DNA of 10,417 nucleotides from positions 1-10,417 of the forward strand of contig BLSF01000173.1 of NCBI GenBank assembly GCA_012862575.1, given 5' to 3'. The DNA is from Parietichytrium sp. I65-24A (lineage: Eukaryota > Sar > Bigyra > Thraustochytrida > Thraustochytriidae). Shown piece by piece: positions 1 through 6,780 of this stretch. Numbering within the stretch: the first letter of the stretch is position 1; each line of letters begins with the position of its first letter. The position numbers were made by a program, and so were the translations under genes. The notes under the pieces are model-generated. The model worked only from the letters and a program-made list of their open reading frames with translations. It was not told where the DNA came from and searched no databases.

Positions 1-84
1 CCTAATTCATTCTTTCAGAGCAGCAGACCTGGTGTATTTATTACGTGAACGCTGATGGTTGCCCGCGCCTTCCAAGGTCTTGGT

Positions 85-339
85 CTAAATTGCGAAGGGC
101 AGGCAAGCGGAGGTGGTTTTTGCGCGCTCCCGACTGGTCAGGTTAGGTCTATGAAACTGACTGCGAATAGTTCTGCATTGTGCCACGCACTTCTCCTCGA
201 TTAGTGCTCTGACGCCCTGCTGTTGAGAGGCGGTCAAATGTTTGCATTGCAGAGCCGTTGTTAGCTCTTTCTCAGGGTTTCTTTCCAATTGAGTGTCACT
301 GTGAGGCGGCGACCTGAAGCCATCTTCGCTACTCGGCGC
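85..339 (-). CDS. Coding-like exon, unknown protein
   Basis: On the minus strand one frame is open from just after a TGA at 340-342 to a TAG at 85-87, about 84 residues. The translation has a balanced, hydrophilic, helix-prone composition (for example ELTTALQCKHLTASQQQGV, then RALIEEKCVAQCRTIRSQF), which looks coding rather than random. There is no in-frame ATG near its upstream end, so it would be an internal or terminal exon; a possible acceptor AG lies at 339-340. The last 15 or so residues look less protein-like, so the true exon may end at a donor before the TAG. It lies only about 20 nt downstream of the stop of the next gene on the same strand. I do not recognise the family. It could be an extended 3' UTR of that gene with a chance open frame. 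Confidence 0.35.
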   Translation of the reverse strand, partial: APSSEDGFRSPPHSDTQLERNPEKELTTALQCKHLTASQQQGVRALIEEKCVAQCRTIRSQFHRPNLTSRERAKTTSACLPFAI

Positions 340-361
340 TCAAGACAACTCAGTGCAGGTT

Positions 362-691
362 TCAAAGATAGCTCTTGAGATCGTCCGCGAAATCCGATTT
401 GCCAGGTGTGCTACTCTGCCACAGTTCGTAGTCATTTCCGGTGTACTCCTCGGACACACCCTTCGAGAATATTGCAGAGAGGCTGCCTAACTGGATCTGA
501 CTGCTAACCTAATCGAAGATTCTTGGGTGCGCAGAAAAGCCTTTTTCCATCCTGCTCACCTCTGTCGTTTCCCATCTATCTCTTTCGCGCTTGCTCTCTT
601 TCGCAAACAAGAATTTTTGAAACACCAAATCTTCATCAAATCTTGACGAGCTGCTCGTAAACCGTGTTTCGTTCTTACTTTTTTCTTTCAT
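362..691 (-). CDS. Small two-exon gene, 92-aa protein of unknown function
   Basis: Minus-strand model join(691..560, 508..362). The ATG at 691-689 opens MKEKSKNETRFTSSSS, followed by a charged stretch ending DRWETTE. A strong donor (GAG|GTGAGC) follows at 560/559, and the 51-nt intron 559-509 ends in TTAG. Exon 2 continues in phase 0 as VSSQIQLGSLSAIFSKGVSE and ends with ADDLKSYL and a TGA at 364-362. Exon lengths of 132 and 147 nt keep the frame. Other in-phase acceptors exist nearby (…GTCAG, …TCCAG), so exon 2 could be up to 18 nt shorter. The N-terminal half is Lys/Glu/Ser rich; the C-terminal half has aromatic and acidic residues (EEYTGNDYELWQ). No signal peptide or membrane span is visible. 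A coding-like frame upstream (about 690-927, minus) might be a 5' exon. I do not recognise the family. Confidence 0.6.
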
Positions 692-964
692 TCTTTGCGC
701 CACTGCTCCTTTGACACCTCTACACTTCCAAACTCGCTAGCAAGATCTGCAATTCCCCTTGATTGCCTCTTGATCCTGATCTTGCTCCAGCTCCAAACGC
801 ACAGTTGAAAGCCAGCCCCATCTCCACTAGCGTCCACCTTTTTCGTCCGCGAAGCCACGACTAGGCCCATAGAAGTGCGCCGAACATTGAGAGGAGACGA
901 GAGGAGATTGGTAGCAGTGGAACACACTGAACCAAGTACACACCTTCATTTCACCGACCATACG

Positions 965-1108
965 ATGGCCACTGGGCTTGAGAGGCATGATCTCTTCGAA
1001 TTCTCTTTGGCGGTGGACAAGCAGCAAAAACGGAACGACCGATGGATTGCGGCGGAAAAGGGACACGCCGACGAATGGCAGAAAGCTGATGAAAGAGAAG
1101 TCTGTTGA
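965..1108 (+). CDS. Possible small exon/ORF, unknown protein
   Basis: The plus strand reads ATG at 965 through TGA at 1106-1108, 47 residues, beginning MATGLERHDLFEFSLAV and continuing with a charged, helical stretch (DKQQKRNDRW, DEWQKADEREVC). The same frame is open upstream to about 873, where a CCATAG could be an acceptor, so this may be the last exon of a spliced plus-strand gene. A competing minus-strand open frame (827-1066) covers the same bases and looks less protein-like. No family is recognised and no membrane span is visible. The stretch 1109-1268 downstream is AT-rich and shows nothing I can support. Confidence 0.3.
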   Translation: MATGLERHDLFEFSLAVDKQQKRNDRWIAAEKGHADEWQKADEREVC

Positions 1109-1268
1109 ACATTTATCTTGCCTTTAATAGAACTCTGGCTTCTGCGGGCACCCCAAAATTAATGGACTTCTAACTTCACCTCCAAACCTCCTTCTCTTTA
1201 GCTTCGAAAAAAGATTCCGAGAGAAATTCGCAATGACACAAGAGTCGGTAGCCTAAGCCTTGCACTTC

Positions 1269-1471
1269 CTATACGTCGTGTGCAACTAATTGTACGTCCA
1301 GGTACCGGATGATCTGCCTGGCAAGCTGCTTGTTTGCCTCTCCCGCCTCTTCGCCATCATTCGTGACGCCGATCCCGGCAGTGCTTGATTGCCTTGGTCC
1401 TCTGCTACAATTCCATCACTCGGAACTTCTTCTTCTTCTTCTTTTCCTCGACCCCCGAAAAAACTCCGCAA
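1269..1471 (-). CDS. Coding-like 3' tail, possibly last exon(s) of the zinc-finger gene
   Basis: Two overlapping minus-strand frames here look coding in succession. The first contains a glutamate run encoded by the GAA/CTT microsatellite, followed by VPSDGIVAEDQGNQALPG. The second reads EEAGEANKQLARQIIRY then LDVQLVAHDV and stops at TAG 1271-1269. An intron of 62 nt (donor at GGAATT|GTAGCA) or 80 nt (GAA|GTTCCG), both ending at GAAGAG, would join them in frame, though both splice sites are weak. The segment lies directly downstream of the IBR/RING2-like gene on the same strand and could form its acidic C-terminus. The alternative is a separate small gene or a 3' UTR with chance frames. Confidence 0.3.
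1426..1443. repeat. (CTT)6 microsatellite
   Basis: Six perfect CTT units on the plus strand (GAA/AAG on the minus strand). Read on the minus strand it gives a run of five glutamates in the most coding-like frame of the putative C-terminal exon around it, so unit-number changes would alter an acidic tract without shifting the frame. Confidence 0.85.
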
Positions 1472-1524
1472 GAGGAGTGGGTAGACGCTCGAAATCTATC
1501 GAGTCGCGAAATCCGAGAAGAATG

Positions 1525-1548
1525 GATGGTCTCAACCTTGAGACCATC
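1525..1548. repeat. Perfect 11-bp inverted repeat (hairpin)
   Basis: Arms GATGGTCTCAA (1525-1535) and TTGAGACCATC (1538-1548) are exact reverse complements around a 2-nt CC spacer. It lies just past the end of the IBR/RING2-like reading frame on the minus strand, so a transcript of that gene would carry a strong short stem-loop in its 3' region. It is not followed by a T-tract on either strand. Confidence 0.8.
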
Positions 1549-1634
1549 TTCGACTTCCTTACTCGCGCGACCGGAGATCTCGGCGGCCTAATACTCTCCG
1601 AGTCTCTTGGCGCGCAGGCGTTTCATCTCCGAAT

Positions 1635-2592
1635 CTAGCTTCGAGCGATCACCAATGTGCACATCTCTGTCTCTTGATCGGTTGGAGGACAGCTCGCTAC
1701 ATGGTTGTGTGCAACCTGACTCTTTGGCCCACAATTCGCATGGCACCACGCGCAAAAAAAGGTCCTGCAACCATTTCCCCGTTCATCAATGCACTGTACT
1801 GCAAAACAGGCATCAAAGGCTACAAAGGCCTTCTTGCAGGACGGACACTGCAATGTAAGCATCTCGTTGATGATTTTGTTTCGATGTAGAAGCAAGGATT
1901 GGTCGCCGATACTCTTCTTGAGTTCCTCGTCAAGCTTTTGCTGGAAATCACGCTGAAGAGGGGCTTCTTGTCTGTCTTCAGCTACCTTGAGAAGCGTCTT
2001 CCAATCAGACTCGGCCAACAAAGACGGGACCACACACGAAGACAACAGTTCTTGACACTCAGGCGTGCAACATTGCAGCGTTCTGTCCGAAATGACATGT
2101 CTGCTGCTTTTGGGCACAGCAAGAACTGGACGATGAAGGCTCTTGTAAGCATTCCCACAGAACTGGCAGTCCGTACTCTTGATGATCATGGTTTTGCGCG
2201 CAACAAGTGAGCTTTCGGACCCAGGCATTGCGNATGTCAGAAGCCAGTAACTTTCCCAGTATCTCGCTTCGCTCCTCCAGCAGCACCTGCGCGTAAAGGA
2301 GCACGGAAACATGAACCGAAATCAGAATCAAAATCGAAATCAAATTCGAAATCCAAAAAGCGGGCCACTGGACATGCACGAAAATCACAAAGTGGGGCCA
2401 AGCACAGGGCTAAACGTGTGACGAAGAAGGGAGATGTTGCGGTCGGGAAAGGGACGAGCTGGGGCCGGGCAGCTGCGGCGCGTAGGCGTTGAGCGTCCCG
2501 AAGCCCATGCGCTCCTCCGCGAGGAACTCGTCTGCGGGCATGCGGAGGTCTCTCTGGCTCGGAGCCCAGTAGCCGGTGCGCGAGAAAATCAT
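1635..2592 (-). CDS. IBR/RING2-like zinc-finger protein, spliced
   Basis: Minus-strand model join(2592..2416, 2286..2221, 2177..1635), 261 residues. The ATG at 2592 opens MIFSRTGYWAPSQRDLRMP. The first intron (2415-2287, 129 nt) ends in a long pyrimidine tract and CGCAG; a possible second intron (2220-2178, 43 nt) removes the frame change beside the N at 2233. Exon 3 has a Cys pair (DCQFCG), a second cluster (QCCTPEC), a helical Glu/Lys linker, then CPSCKKAFVAFDACF, FFCAWCHANC and AHNHVASC (about 1847-1688), which resembles the second finger of IBR/RBR-type zinc-binding proteins. Members of that superfamily often act in ubiquitin transfer; that role is inferred, and no full RING1 is visible. 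The main frame stops at 1635, while an overlapping frame reads DRSKLDSEMKRLRAKRLGEY to a TAG at 1590-1588. Either a frameshift or a 65-nt intron (TTG|GTGATC to TATTAG) is needed to decide the C-terminus. Confidence 0.6.
2287..2415 (-). other. Predicted intron with pyrimidine-rich simple repeat
   Basis: On the minus strand the donor is CAC|GTTTAG and the acceptor TTTACGCGCAG. Splicing joins two phase-0 coding stretches (…LPSSSH and VLLEERSEILGK). The 3' half, about 2316-2354, is a degenerate repeat of GATTTC/GATTTT/GATTCT units on the minus strand, serving as an extended polypyrimidine tract. This is the best-supported intron of the zinc-finger gene. Confidence 0.55.
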
Positions 2593-3302
2593 GGCGTTTT
2601 TTTTGGCGGGAGAGAGTGCCAGAGCCCTTTCAAGGTTTCCAGTTCTTCCGGCTCTCCAGTTCTGAATACCTTGCACACTGACAGTGAGTGCCTTTTCCTG
2701 CCCTCCTTTGTCCTCCTCGTTGGCCTCTTCGTTGGCTTTCTGTTGTTTGGGCTTCCCTGCACCGCAGATCTTTCTTCTCGTGGCCGCCTTTTCCAGAATT
2801 CAGGAAAATAGCGACTGTGATGCAGACGCCGCCCCCTGGCAAGCCCGACCATCCCGGCTATAGGCCTGGCCATAGGCCTGGCCGCAGCCGCGCACCCATC
2901 CCGTCTCCTCGGTGAGGATCAACTGGATTGGGAGGACAGGCGCGCACCGAGAGCATTCTGAATCAAGACCGCCGCGAGAATCGCCCTCATCGCCGGCGTA
3001 GTCAACCTTCTCGGCAAGGGGATGGCTGGCGCACATCAGCTGCCGAAGGAGAGACAGGAGCGCTGCCGCTCCTCTTCCTGGCACGCGCTTGTCTTGCTCC
3101 ACTCACGCTTGCGAGGGCAGCGCTTGTCGTTGGTTTCCCAACACGCTACGACAGGGGTCACATCTGCTCATTATTGTTGTCCTCCGCTGTCGATCTCGCG
3201 CGGCGAAACCTGCTCTCGAATCTATCATTCGAACCAATGGATAGGTCCTTGTTCTCAACTTTGCCTTGGTCCCAATGGCTACAAGCCACCCTATACCCTT
3301 GT
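2593..3302. other. No firm gene; one minus-strand coding-like frame
   Basis: This moderately GC-rich stretch lies between two minus-strand genes. A minus-strand frame from about 3102 to a TGA at 2800 is open for 100 residues and partly looks coding (ASHPLAEKVDYAGDEGDSR, then LPIQLILTEETGWVRGCGQ), but it has no ATG at its upstream end and I cannot place its splice sites; it might be a 5' exon of the zinc-finger gene. Open plus-strand frames over 3022-3417 look antisense. At 2860-2883 the 12-mer ATAGGCCTGGCC occurs twice in tandem. The 3160-3302 part would be 3' UTR of the next gene. Confidence 0.4.
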
Positions 3303-4382
3303 TCATGTGCGGGGTGAAAGTTTGGAATTGTTCGTGGATTGCTCGTCGGTCCGGTTCGCAGAGGGGGTGGCGGTGGCAGTGGAAGAGACCTTTGCAGGTT
3401 TCTTTTGCTCCATGTAGTAAATGTTCACCGGGTGGCTCTTCACGACGGTTGACAGTAATAGGAAGAATGTGATGGCCAGTGACTGCAGCGGAAGCAGCGT
3501 AGGGATGACTGTGAACGCAATGTAGATGATAGAGCTCAAGGTTAGGGCTCTGGACCTGTCTTTTCCAAGCTTATCCATGTAATCCATCACCTTTTGAGCC
3601 TTTGCTGACTCCACAGACGCCTTCGACTTCGACATTGCTCCAAGGATCTCGCGAATCTGGCGTGCAACTTTGCGCTCCACCACGGCCATTGATAGCAAAT
3701 AGCATATGAAACCAATGTTTCGAGCCGCAATCCCATATCGCATGTACGAGGTCTCCGGGTTCATCTGCTCCTGAAAGACACTGGAGAGTAGGAAGCCCAC
3801 ATTCGTGAAGATGTATATGGTGAAAGTGCCCCAGTACGCTACGGAAAGGGTTTTCTGAAGCCATTTCACTTTATCGCGGTTCAAACCAGAACTTTTGGAA
3901 ACCAAAGCAAAGTTGCGCAAACCTGAAAGGGTTGTGTTAGTGAACGCAATGATGATACTGATTAAGAAGGTCAAAGTCAGGGGCACGTCTCTTCCCAAAG
4001 AAGCCCCGTCGGCTGGAACGACCTTCATGATGGCAAGAGAAATCACCGAAACAGCATTCAAGAAGGATAGGGCGAGAATTTGAAAGCTAGGAAATTGCCA
4101 AGGCTTAAGTCGTTTGCCTCTTCTGGCGTTTGTCTCCTTGCTTCGAAGATATAGCAGTCGTTGCCTGGGTATGGAGCGAATGATGCGATAGAGTATGGCG
4201 ATATATCCTAATACGACCAAGGACCAGAAAATTTGTTCAACGAGCCTTGGCATTGGGCAAGCAAATCCATCATAAGATAACACATCAGTCTTGCCTGTGT
4301 AGCCCGGATCGCAGACGCAGTAATCATCTTGGCAGGTTCCGTGCAGGCACTCTCCAATGCAACGAGGCTCCGAACCATTCAT
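3303..4382 (-). CDS. EGF-like domain plus seven-helix membrane protein
   Basis: One uninterrupted minus-strand frame, ATG at 4382-4380, TGA at 3305-3303, 359 residues. The frame is open further to 4442 but has no earlier ATG. Residues 8-42 hold six cysteines (8, 12, 17, 22, 24, 42) with the EGF signature CVCDPGYTG at 22-30. Seven hydrophobic segments follow at about 47-69, 98-120, 134-156, 179-203, 218-236, 282-299 and 300-318. A basic loop (residues 79-93) follows helix 1, a charged loop (about 237-279, rich in K, R, E, D) separates helices 5 and 6, and the tail (331-359) is Ser/Thr/Asn rich. The topology suggests an outside N-terminus and a sensor or receptor-like membrane role, but I see no motif of a named GPCR class. 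No signal peptide precedes the EGF domain; an upstream exon could supply one. It is the best-supported gene here. Confidence 0.85.
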   Translation of the reverse strand: MNGSEPRCIGECLHGTCQDDYCVCDPGYTGKTDVLSYDGFACPMPRLVEQIFWSLVVLGYIAILYRIIRSIPRQRLLYLRSKETNARRGKRLKPWQFPSFQILALSFLNAVSVISLAIMKVVPADGASLGRDVPLTLTFLISIIIAFTNTTLSGLRNFALVSKSSGLNRDKVKWLQKTLSVAYWGTFTIYIFTNVGFLLSSVFQEQMNPETSYMRYGIAARNIGFICYLLSMAVVERKVARQIREILGAMSKSKASVESAKAQKVMDYMDKLGKDRSRALTLSSIIYIAFTVIPTLLPLQSLAITFFLLLSTVVKSHPVNIYYMEQKKPAKVSSTATATPSANRTDEQSTNNSKLSPRT

Positions 4383-5038
4383 CTCTGACTCGCCCAGTTC
4401 TCGCACAAGACGCAGTTCCGCCCGGCGCTGCGTCGCTCGCACAAAAAGTCCTCCTCGCTCACGCTGCAGATCCCTCTCCCGTGCACGATCGCGTTTCGAT
4501 TATTGTTCTTTTTCGGTTTCGGTTTTGCAAGGAGACATGCTTTTTATTTCACAGTCAAAGTCAACTCCATTCTTTTCTCACTTTGGCACCTGCACAAGAC
4601 AGGACACTAAGCTGCCTGCCACCTACATCTGCACCACCACTAACTTTTTTCATTTTTTTCCCGCCCAACCTTCCACCCTCCATGGCCTAGCATATGACAC
4701 AGCAACGCCTCCCGAATTGCCTAACATGAGGATCGGACCTTACGGCAGCTCTATTCATCTCCGTAGAATGCAAAGTGCAAAGCCTTAGAACTGAATACTC
4801 ACGGGCTTCTGATACTCTGATTTTTACTGGCTCGCATGGTCTCCCTTACCCGCCTCTAGCTAGCTCTAGTAGAGAGCAAGGGGTGCCCAGGATTCAACGC
4901 ATCTGGTATGATTGTTGGGGTCTTGAGTGGAAAATTTTCGATTCCTAATGCTCAATTTCGCCGCTGATTTTCAATTGGACTTGTGTTACTTTTTCTTGAA
5001 TTGATAAAGAATAGGAGAATCGATCGGTAGAATGATGA
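4383..5038. other. Intergenic / 5' regions, no firm gene
   Basis: This lies between the start of the minus-strand 7TM gene and the first recognisable exon of the plus-strand gene at 5039, so it probably holds both upstream regions. The plus strand is pyrimidine-rich at 4500-4680 (runs such as CATTTTTTTCC), i.e. purine-rich on the 7TM sense strand. A short plus-strand ORF (ATG at 4726, MRIGPYGSSIHLRRMQSAKP, stop at 4788) could be a 5' exon of the downstream gene, but neither GT in it (4763, 4775) connects in phase with the downstream exon through the acceptors I tried. A palindromic CTAGCTAG run sits at 4856. Confidence 0.4.
4856..4869. repeat. 14-nt repeat CTAGCTAGCTCTAG, copy 1
   Basis: An exact copy of the sequence at 6582-6595, in the same orientation. 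The two copies bracket about 1.7 kb that contains both small spliced plus-strand genes and the inverted repeat. The core CTAGCTAG is self-complementary, and it is followed by TAGAG that can pair with the CTCTA around its start. Confidence 0.75.
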
Positions 5039-6042
5039 AAAAGTGACCGAAATAGACCCCTACTGTATCGGAGAGGCTCGAAGTTCTGGCCATACGCGCA
5101 GATTGTGCCGAATAGCGTGCGCTCTAGCAACAGGTACATCTCTTGGCAAAAAGGTTTTGATTGATAACTTACCTTATGAGTGCAGAGTATTATTCTCCTT
5201 CGCTGGCTTGGCCAAGGGAAAATAGCATCCCAAGCAGGCGTTTCAATTGCCGAGTGTGGGTGAATTTCAGCAGGAAATTGCCGAGATTGATCATCCGCTA
5301 TTTCAAGCTTTCGCAGATTGGTTGTCCTCAGGTGAGACTAGCCGTAGGGCCTCTCTATAGAGTTCCTGGGCTTTTCACTAGAAGCCTCCGTTGACACTTC
5401 CTTTCAATAGGAAGGAACTTGTTCTTTCGAAATAGTCCAAAGGAAAGATCAGAATTTGTGTCTGAAACAACTGATTTGATGATGAGGTTATACTGTAAAT
5501 ATTCTGCTAGACATGCACGCTTACTTTCTTGTTTTTGAGTTCAAGGACTGCTGAGTTCGCCGAGATGTTCAAGCCATCTCCGAACTTGACCATTCTGTGC
5601 AGATCCGTTTCAAACTTTAGCAGTTTCCTTAACAGTCGCTACCACGTAGAGTTCCTTCCCTTCGAGAGGAAGTGTCAACTGAGGCTCCTAACGTAAAGCC
5701 CAGGAACTCTACACTCTTCTCTTCCTTGCCAAGTCTCAGAGTCCGAGTCAAGTCGCGATTCAACGTACTGGAATGACTTCTCGGATCTTGCGACCGGTCT
5801 GGCATCGCCTGCCAGCTTCGGCACCAACAGTTTGTCCTCCAGGTGCTAGTTGCCCCGGATAGGGGTCGCTTGTTCTGCGTGACAGCTGTGGCTGCAATGC
5901 TCGACTTGAACTACTCCGCTTCGCTCTTACTGTTGCTGAAGAGACCGCACTTCTTGCCGCTGCCAGTGATGCAGGCCAGCGACTCAACATCGCTACTCCT
6001 TCCCCTTCCCTTGTCTTGTTGCTGACCAGCGCGTTTTGTTGA
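5039..6042 (+). CDS. Spliced gene, protein of unknown function (5' end not found)
   Basis: Plus-strand model join(<5039..5133, 5255..5331, 5740..5842, 5886..6042), about 143 residues. Exon pieces read RGSKFWPYAQIVPNSVRSSN, then GEFQQEIAEIDHPLFQAFAD, then SRDSTYWNDFSDLATGLASP, then ARLELLRFALTVAEETALLA, ending LVLLLTSAFC and TGA at 6040. Splice sites: CAG|GTACAT, CAG|GTGAGA to TCTCAG, and CAG|GTGCTA to GACAG (43 nt); phases agree throughout. The first acceptor is least certain: 5254 gives an open frame. A 52-nt intron ending at TGCAG (5185) also keeps the frame but meets a TAG at 5223-5225; another reading enters at 5226 through a different donor. The last exon is amphipathic and Ala/Leu rich, then hydrophobic. 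No known domain is recognised. The 3' end lies 9 nt before the next ATG; a 90-nt intron (6013-6102) would fuse both genes. Confidence 0.5.
5332..5739 (+). other. 408-nt predicted intron carrying an inverted repeat
   Basis: Donor TCAG|GTGAGA at 5331/5332 and acceptor TCTCAG ending at 5739 join …FADWLSS to SESSRDSTYW with a shared GAG codon. The length is a multiple of three, but internal stops (for example TAA at 5694) exclude read-through. It is several times longer than the other introns I can infer, and the excess consists of the inverted-repeat element and its loop. Confidence 0.5.
5359..5710. repeat. Foldback element: 61-nt inverted repeat arms, 230-nt loop
   Basis: The left arm 5359-5419 and the reverse complement of the right arm 5650-5710 align without gaps at 52 of 61 positions by hand. 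The first 16 positions, a block of 13 (GTTGACACTTCCT) and the last 10 (GGAAGGAACT) are identical. Each arm is itself bounded by AGTTCCT and AGGAACT, giving four copies of that heptamer in alternating orientation (5361, 5413, 5650, 5702). No coding frame spans the loop. It resembles a MITE-like foldback element or two opposed copies of a very small element; I could not define a target-site duplication. Confidence 0.8.
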
Positions 6043-6051
6043 TCCTCCCAA

Positions 6052-6585
6052 ATGGATACATTTTGGGAACTGTACATCGCACTAATCTACTTCCTATGGA
6101 AGAGGAAACGGAAAAGCTTCCAGATCGAAGGGCAGGACTCTCACGAAGAGTATAGAATTGCCCATAATGGCGCTGAAAAACTGACGAACGGTTTGACACC
6201 GGATAGCAGCGAAATGTTTATTTGTGTTTGTACTGGCACACTCTAGAGTATGACGTCGGTGTAGATCTGGATCTCGATTTCGCCCTAGAGGAAGCTCGTA
6301 AGTTTATGATATGTTTCGGTATTGCATTTCTAGTAATTATGACTCTGAAATAAACATCGGTCAGATTCATTGGACCCAACGCTCTTCCCAAAGAAGAATG
6401 ACAAATCGGTGGCGAATATCCGCAAGGCTGCTGAGAAGTCCTTATTCGGAAAGGGAGATGAGGAGGATCAAAAACTTGCAAAAAATCTGGAAGAGAAATA
6501 CAGTATGGATTTCGAGGACTTTAAAAATGGAATTGTACATGAGAGCAAAAAGCCGGGGTTCTTCACCAGGCTCTATTTCACCTAG
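6052..6585 (+). CDS. Spliced gene, 136-aa protein with N-terminal membrane segment, unknown function
   Basis: Plus-strand model join(6052..6190, 6247..6297, 6365..6585), 411 nt, frame intact. The ATG at 6052 opens MDTFWELYIALIYFLWKRKR: a short hydrophobic stretch (about residues 4-16) followed by a basic cluster, as in a signal anchor. The second intron is strong (CTC|GTAAGT to GGTCAG, 67 nt); the first is weaker (ACG|GTTTGA to CTCTAG, 56 nt). The middle exon encodes an acidic stretch (YDVGVDLDLDFALEEA). The last exon is charged and helical (KSVANIRKAAEKSLFGKGDE, then DFEDFKNGIVHESKKPG) and ends FFTRLYFT with TAG at 6583. No known family is recognised. If the 90-nt intron 6013-6102 is real, this ATG is internal to an intron and the gene is the 3' half of the preceding one. 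Codon positions and the GTAAGT intron make the last exon the most secure part. Confidence 0.6.
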
Positions 6586-6595
6586 CTAGCTCTAG
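6582..6595. repeat. 14-nt repeat CTAGCTAGCTCTAG, copy 2
   Basis: Identical to 4856-4869 and followed by a further CTAGCTAC and TAGAG. It overlaps the TAG stop codon (6583-6585) of the preceding gene. The AT-rich stretch 6600-6690 that follows (with AAATAAA-like runs such as GAATAAAAAAA near 6679) fits a 3' UTR and polyadenylation region. Confidence 0.75.
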
Positions 6596-6780
6596 CTAGC
6601 TACTAGAGACACTTTAAATTTCTATCAATTTTTGTCAACTCTTTTTTGAATTTATAGAGTAAATCTAAAAACACAAAGAATAAAAAAATGTTGAACTGCA
6701 AGTGGGAATAGTGGGAATATTGAAATTTTCTTCTACAGTGTTCTTTAACCTAAGTTCAGAAATAGAACACCAGAGCCAAA

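Noticed and set aside
2928-3417. Plus-strand ORFs of 129 and 131 residues
   Set aside because: They run antisense into the 3' end of the 7TM gene and have mixed, Cys/Ser/Arg-rich composition without a recognisable domain.
3303-4442. Start of the 7TM gene at 4442
   Set aside because: The codon there is GTG; the first ATG in frame is at 4382, and the 20 extra residues are basic rather than signal-peptide-like.
4357-4788. 143- and 147-residue plus-strand ORFs
   Set aside because: They overlap the start of the 7TM gene in antisense and continue through pyrimidine-rich sequence giving Ser/Arg/Phe-rich chains; only the last 20 residues look possibly coding.
5223-5225. UAG reassignment to an amino acid, suggested by in-frame TAG codons at 5223, 1588 and 9902
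   Set aside because: At 9902 and 1588 the TAG is explained as the end of an intron, and at 5223 other acceptors avoid it. Several genes here appear to end in TAG (6583, 6946), so a standard code is simpler.
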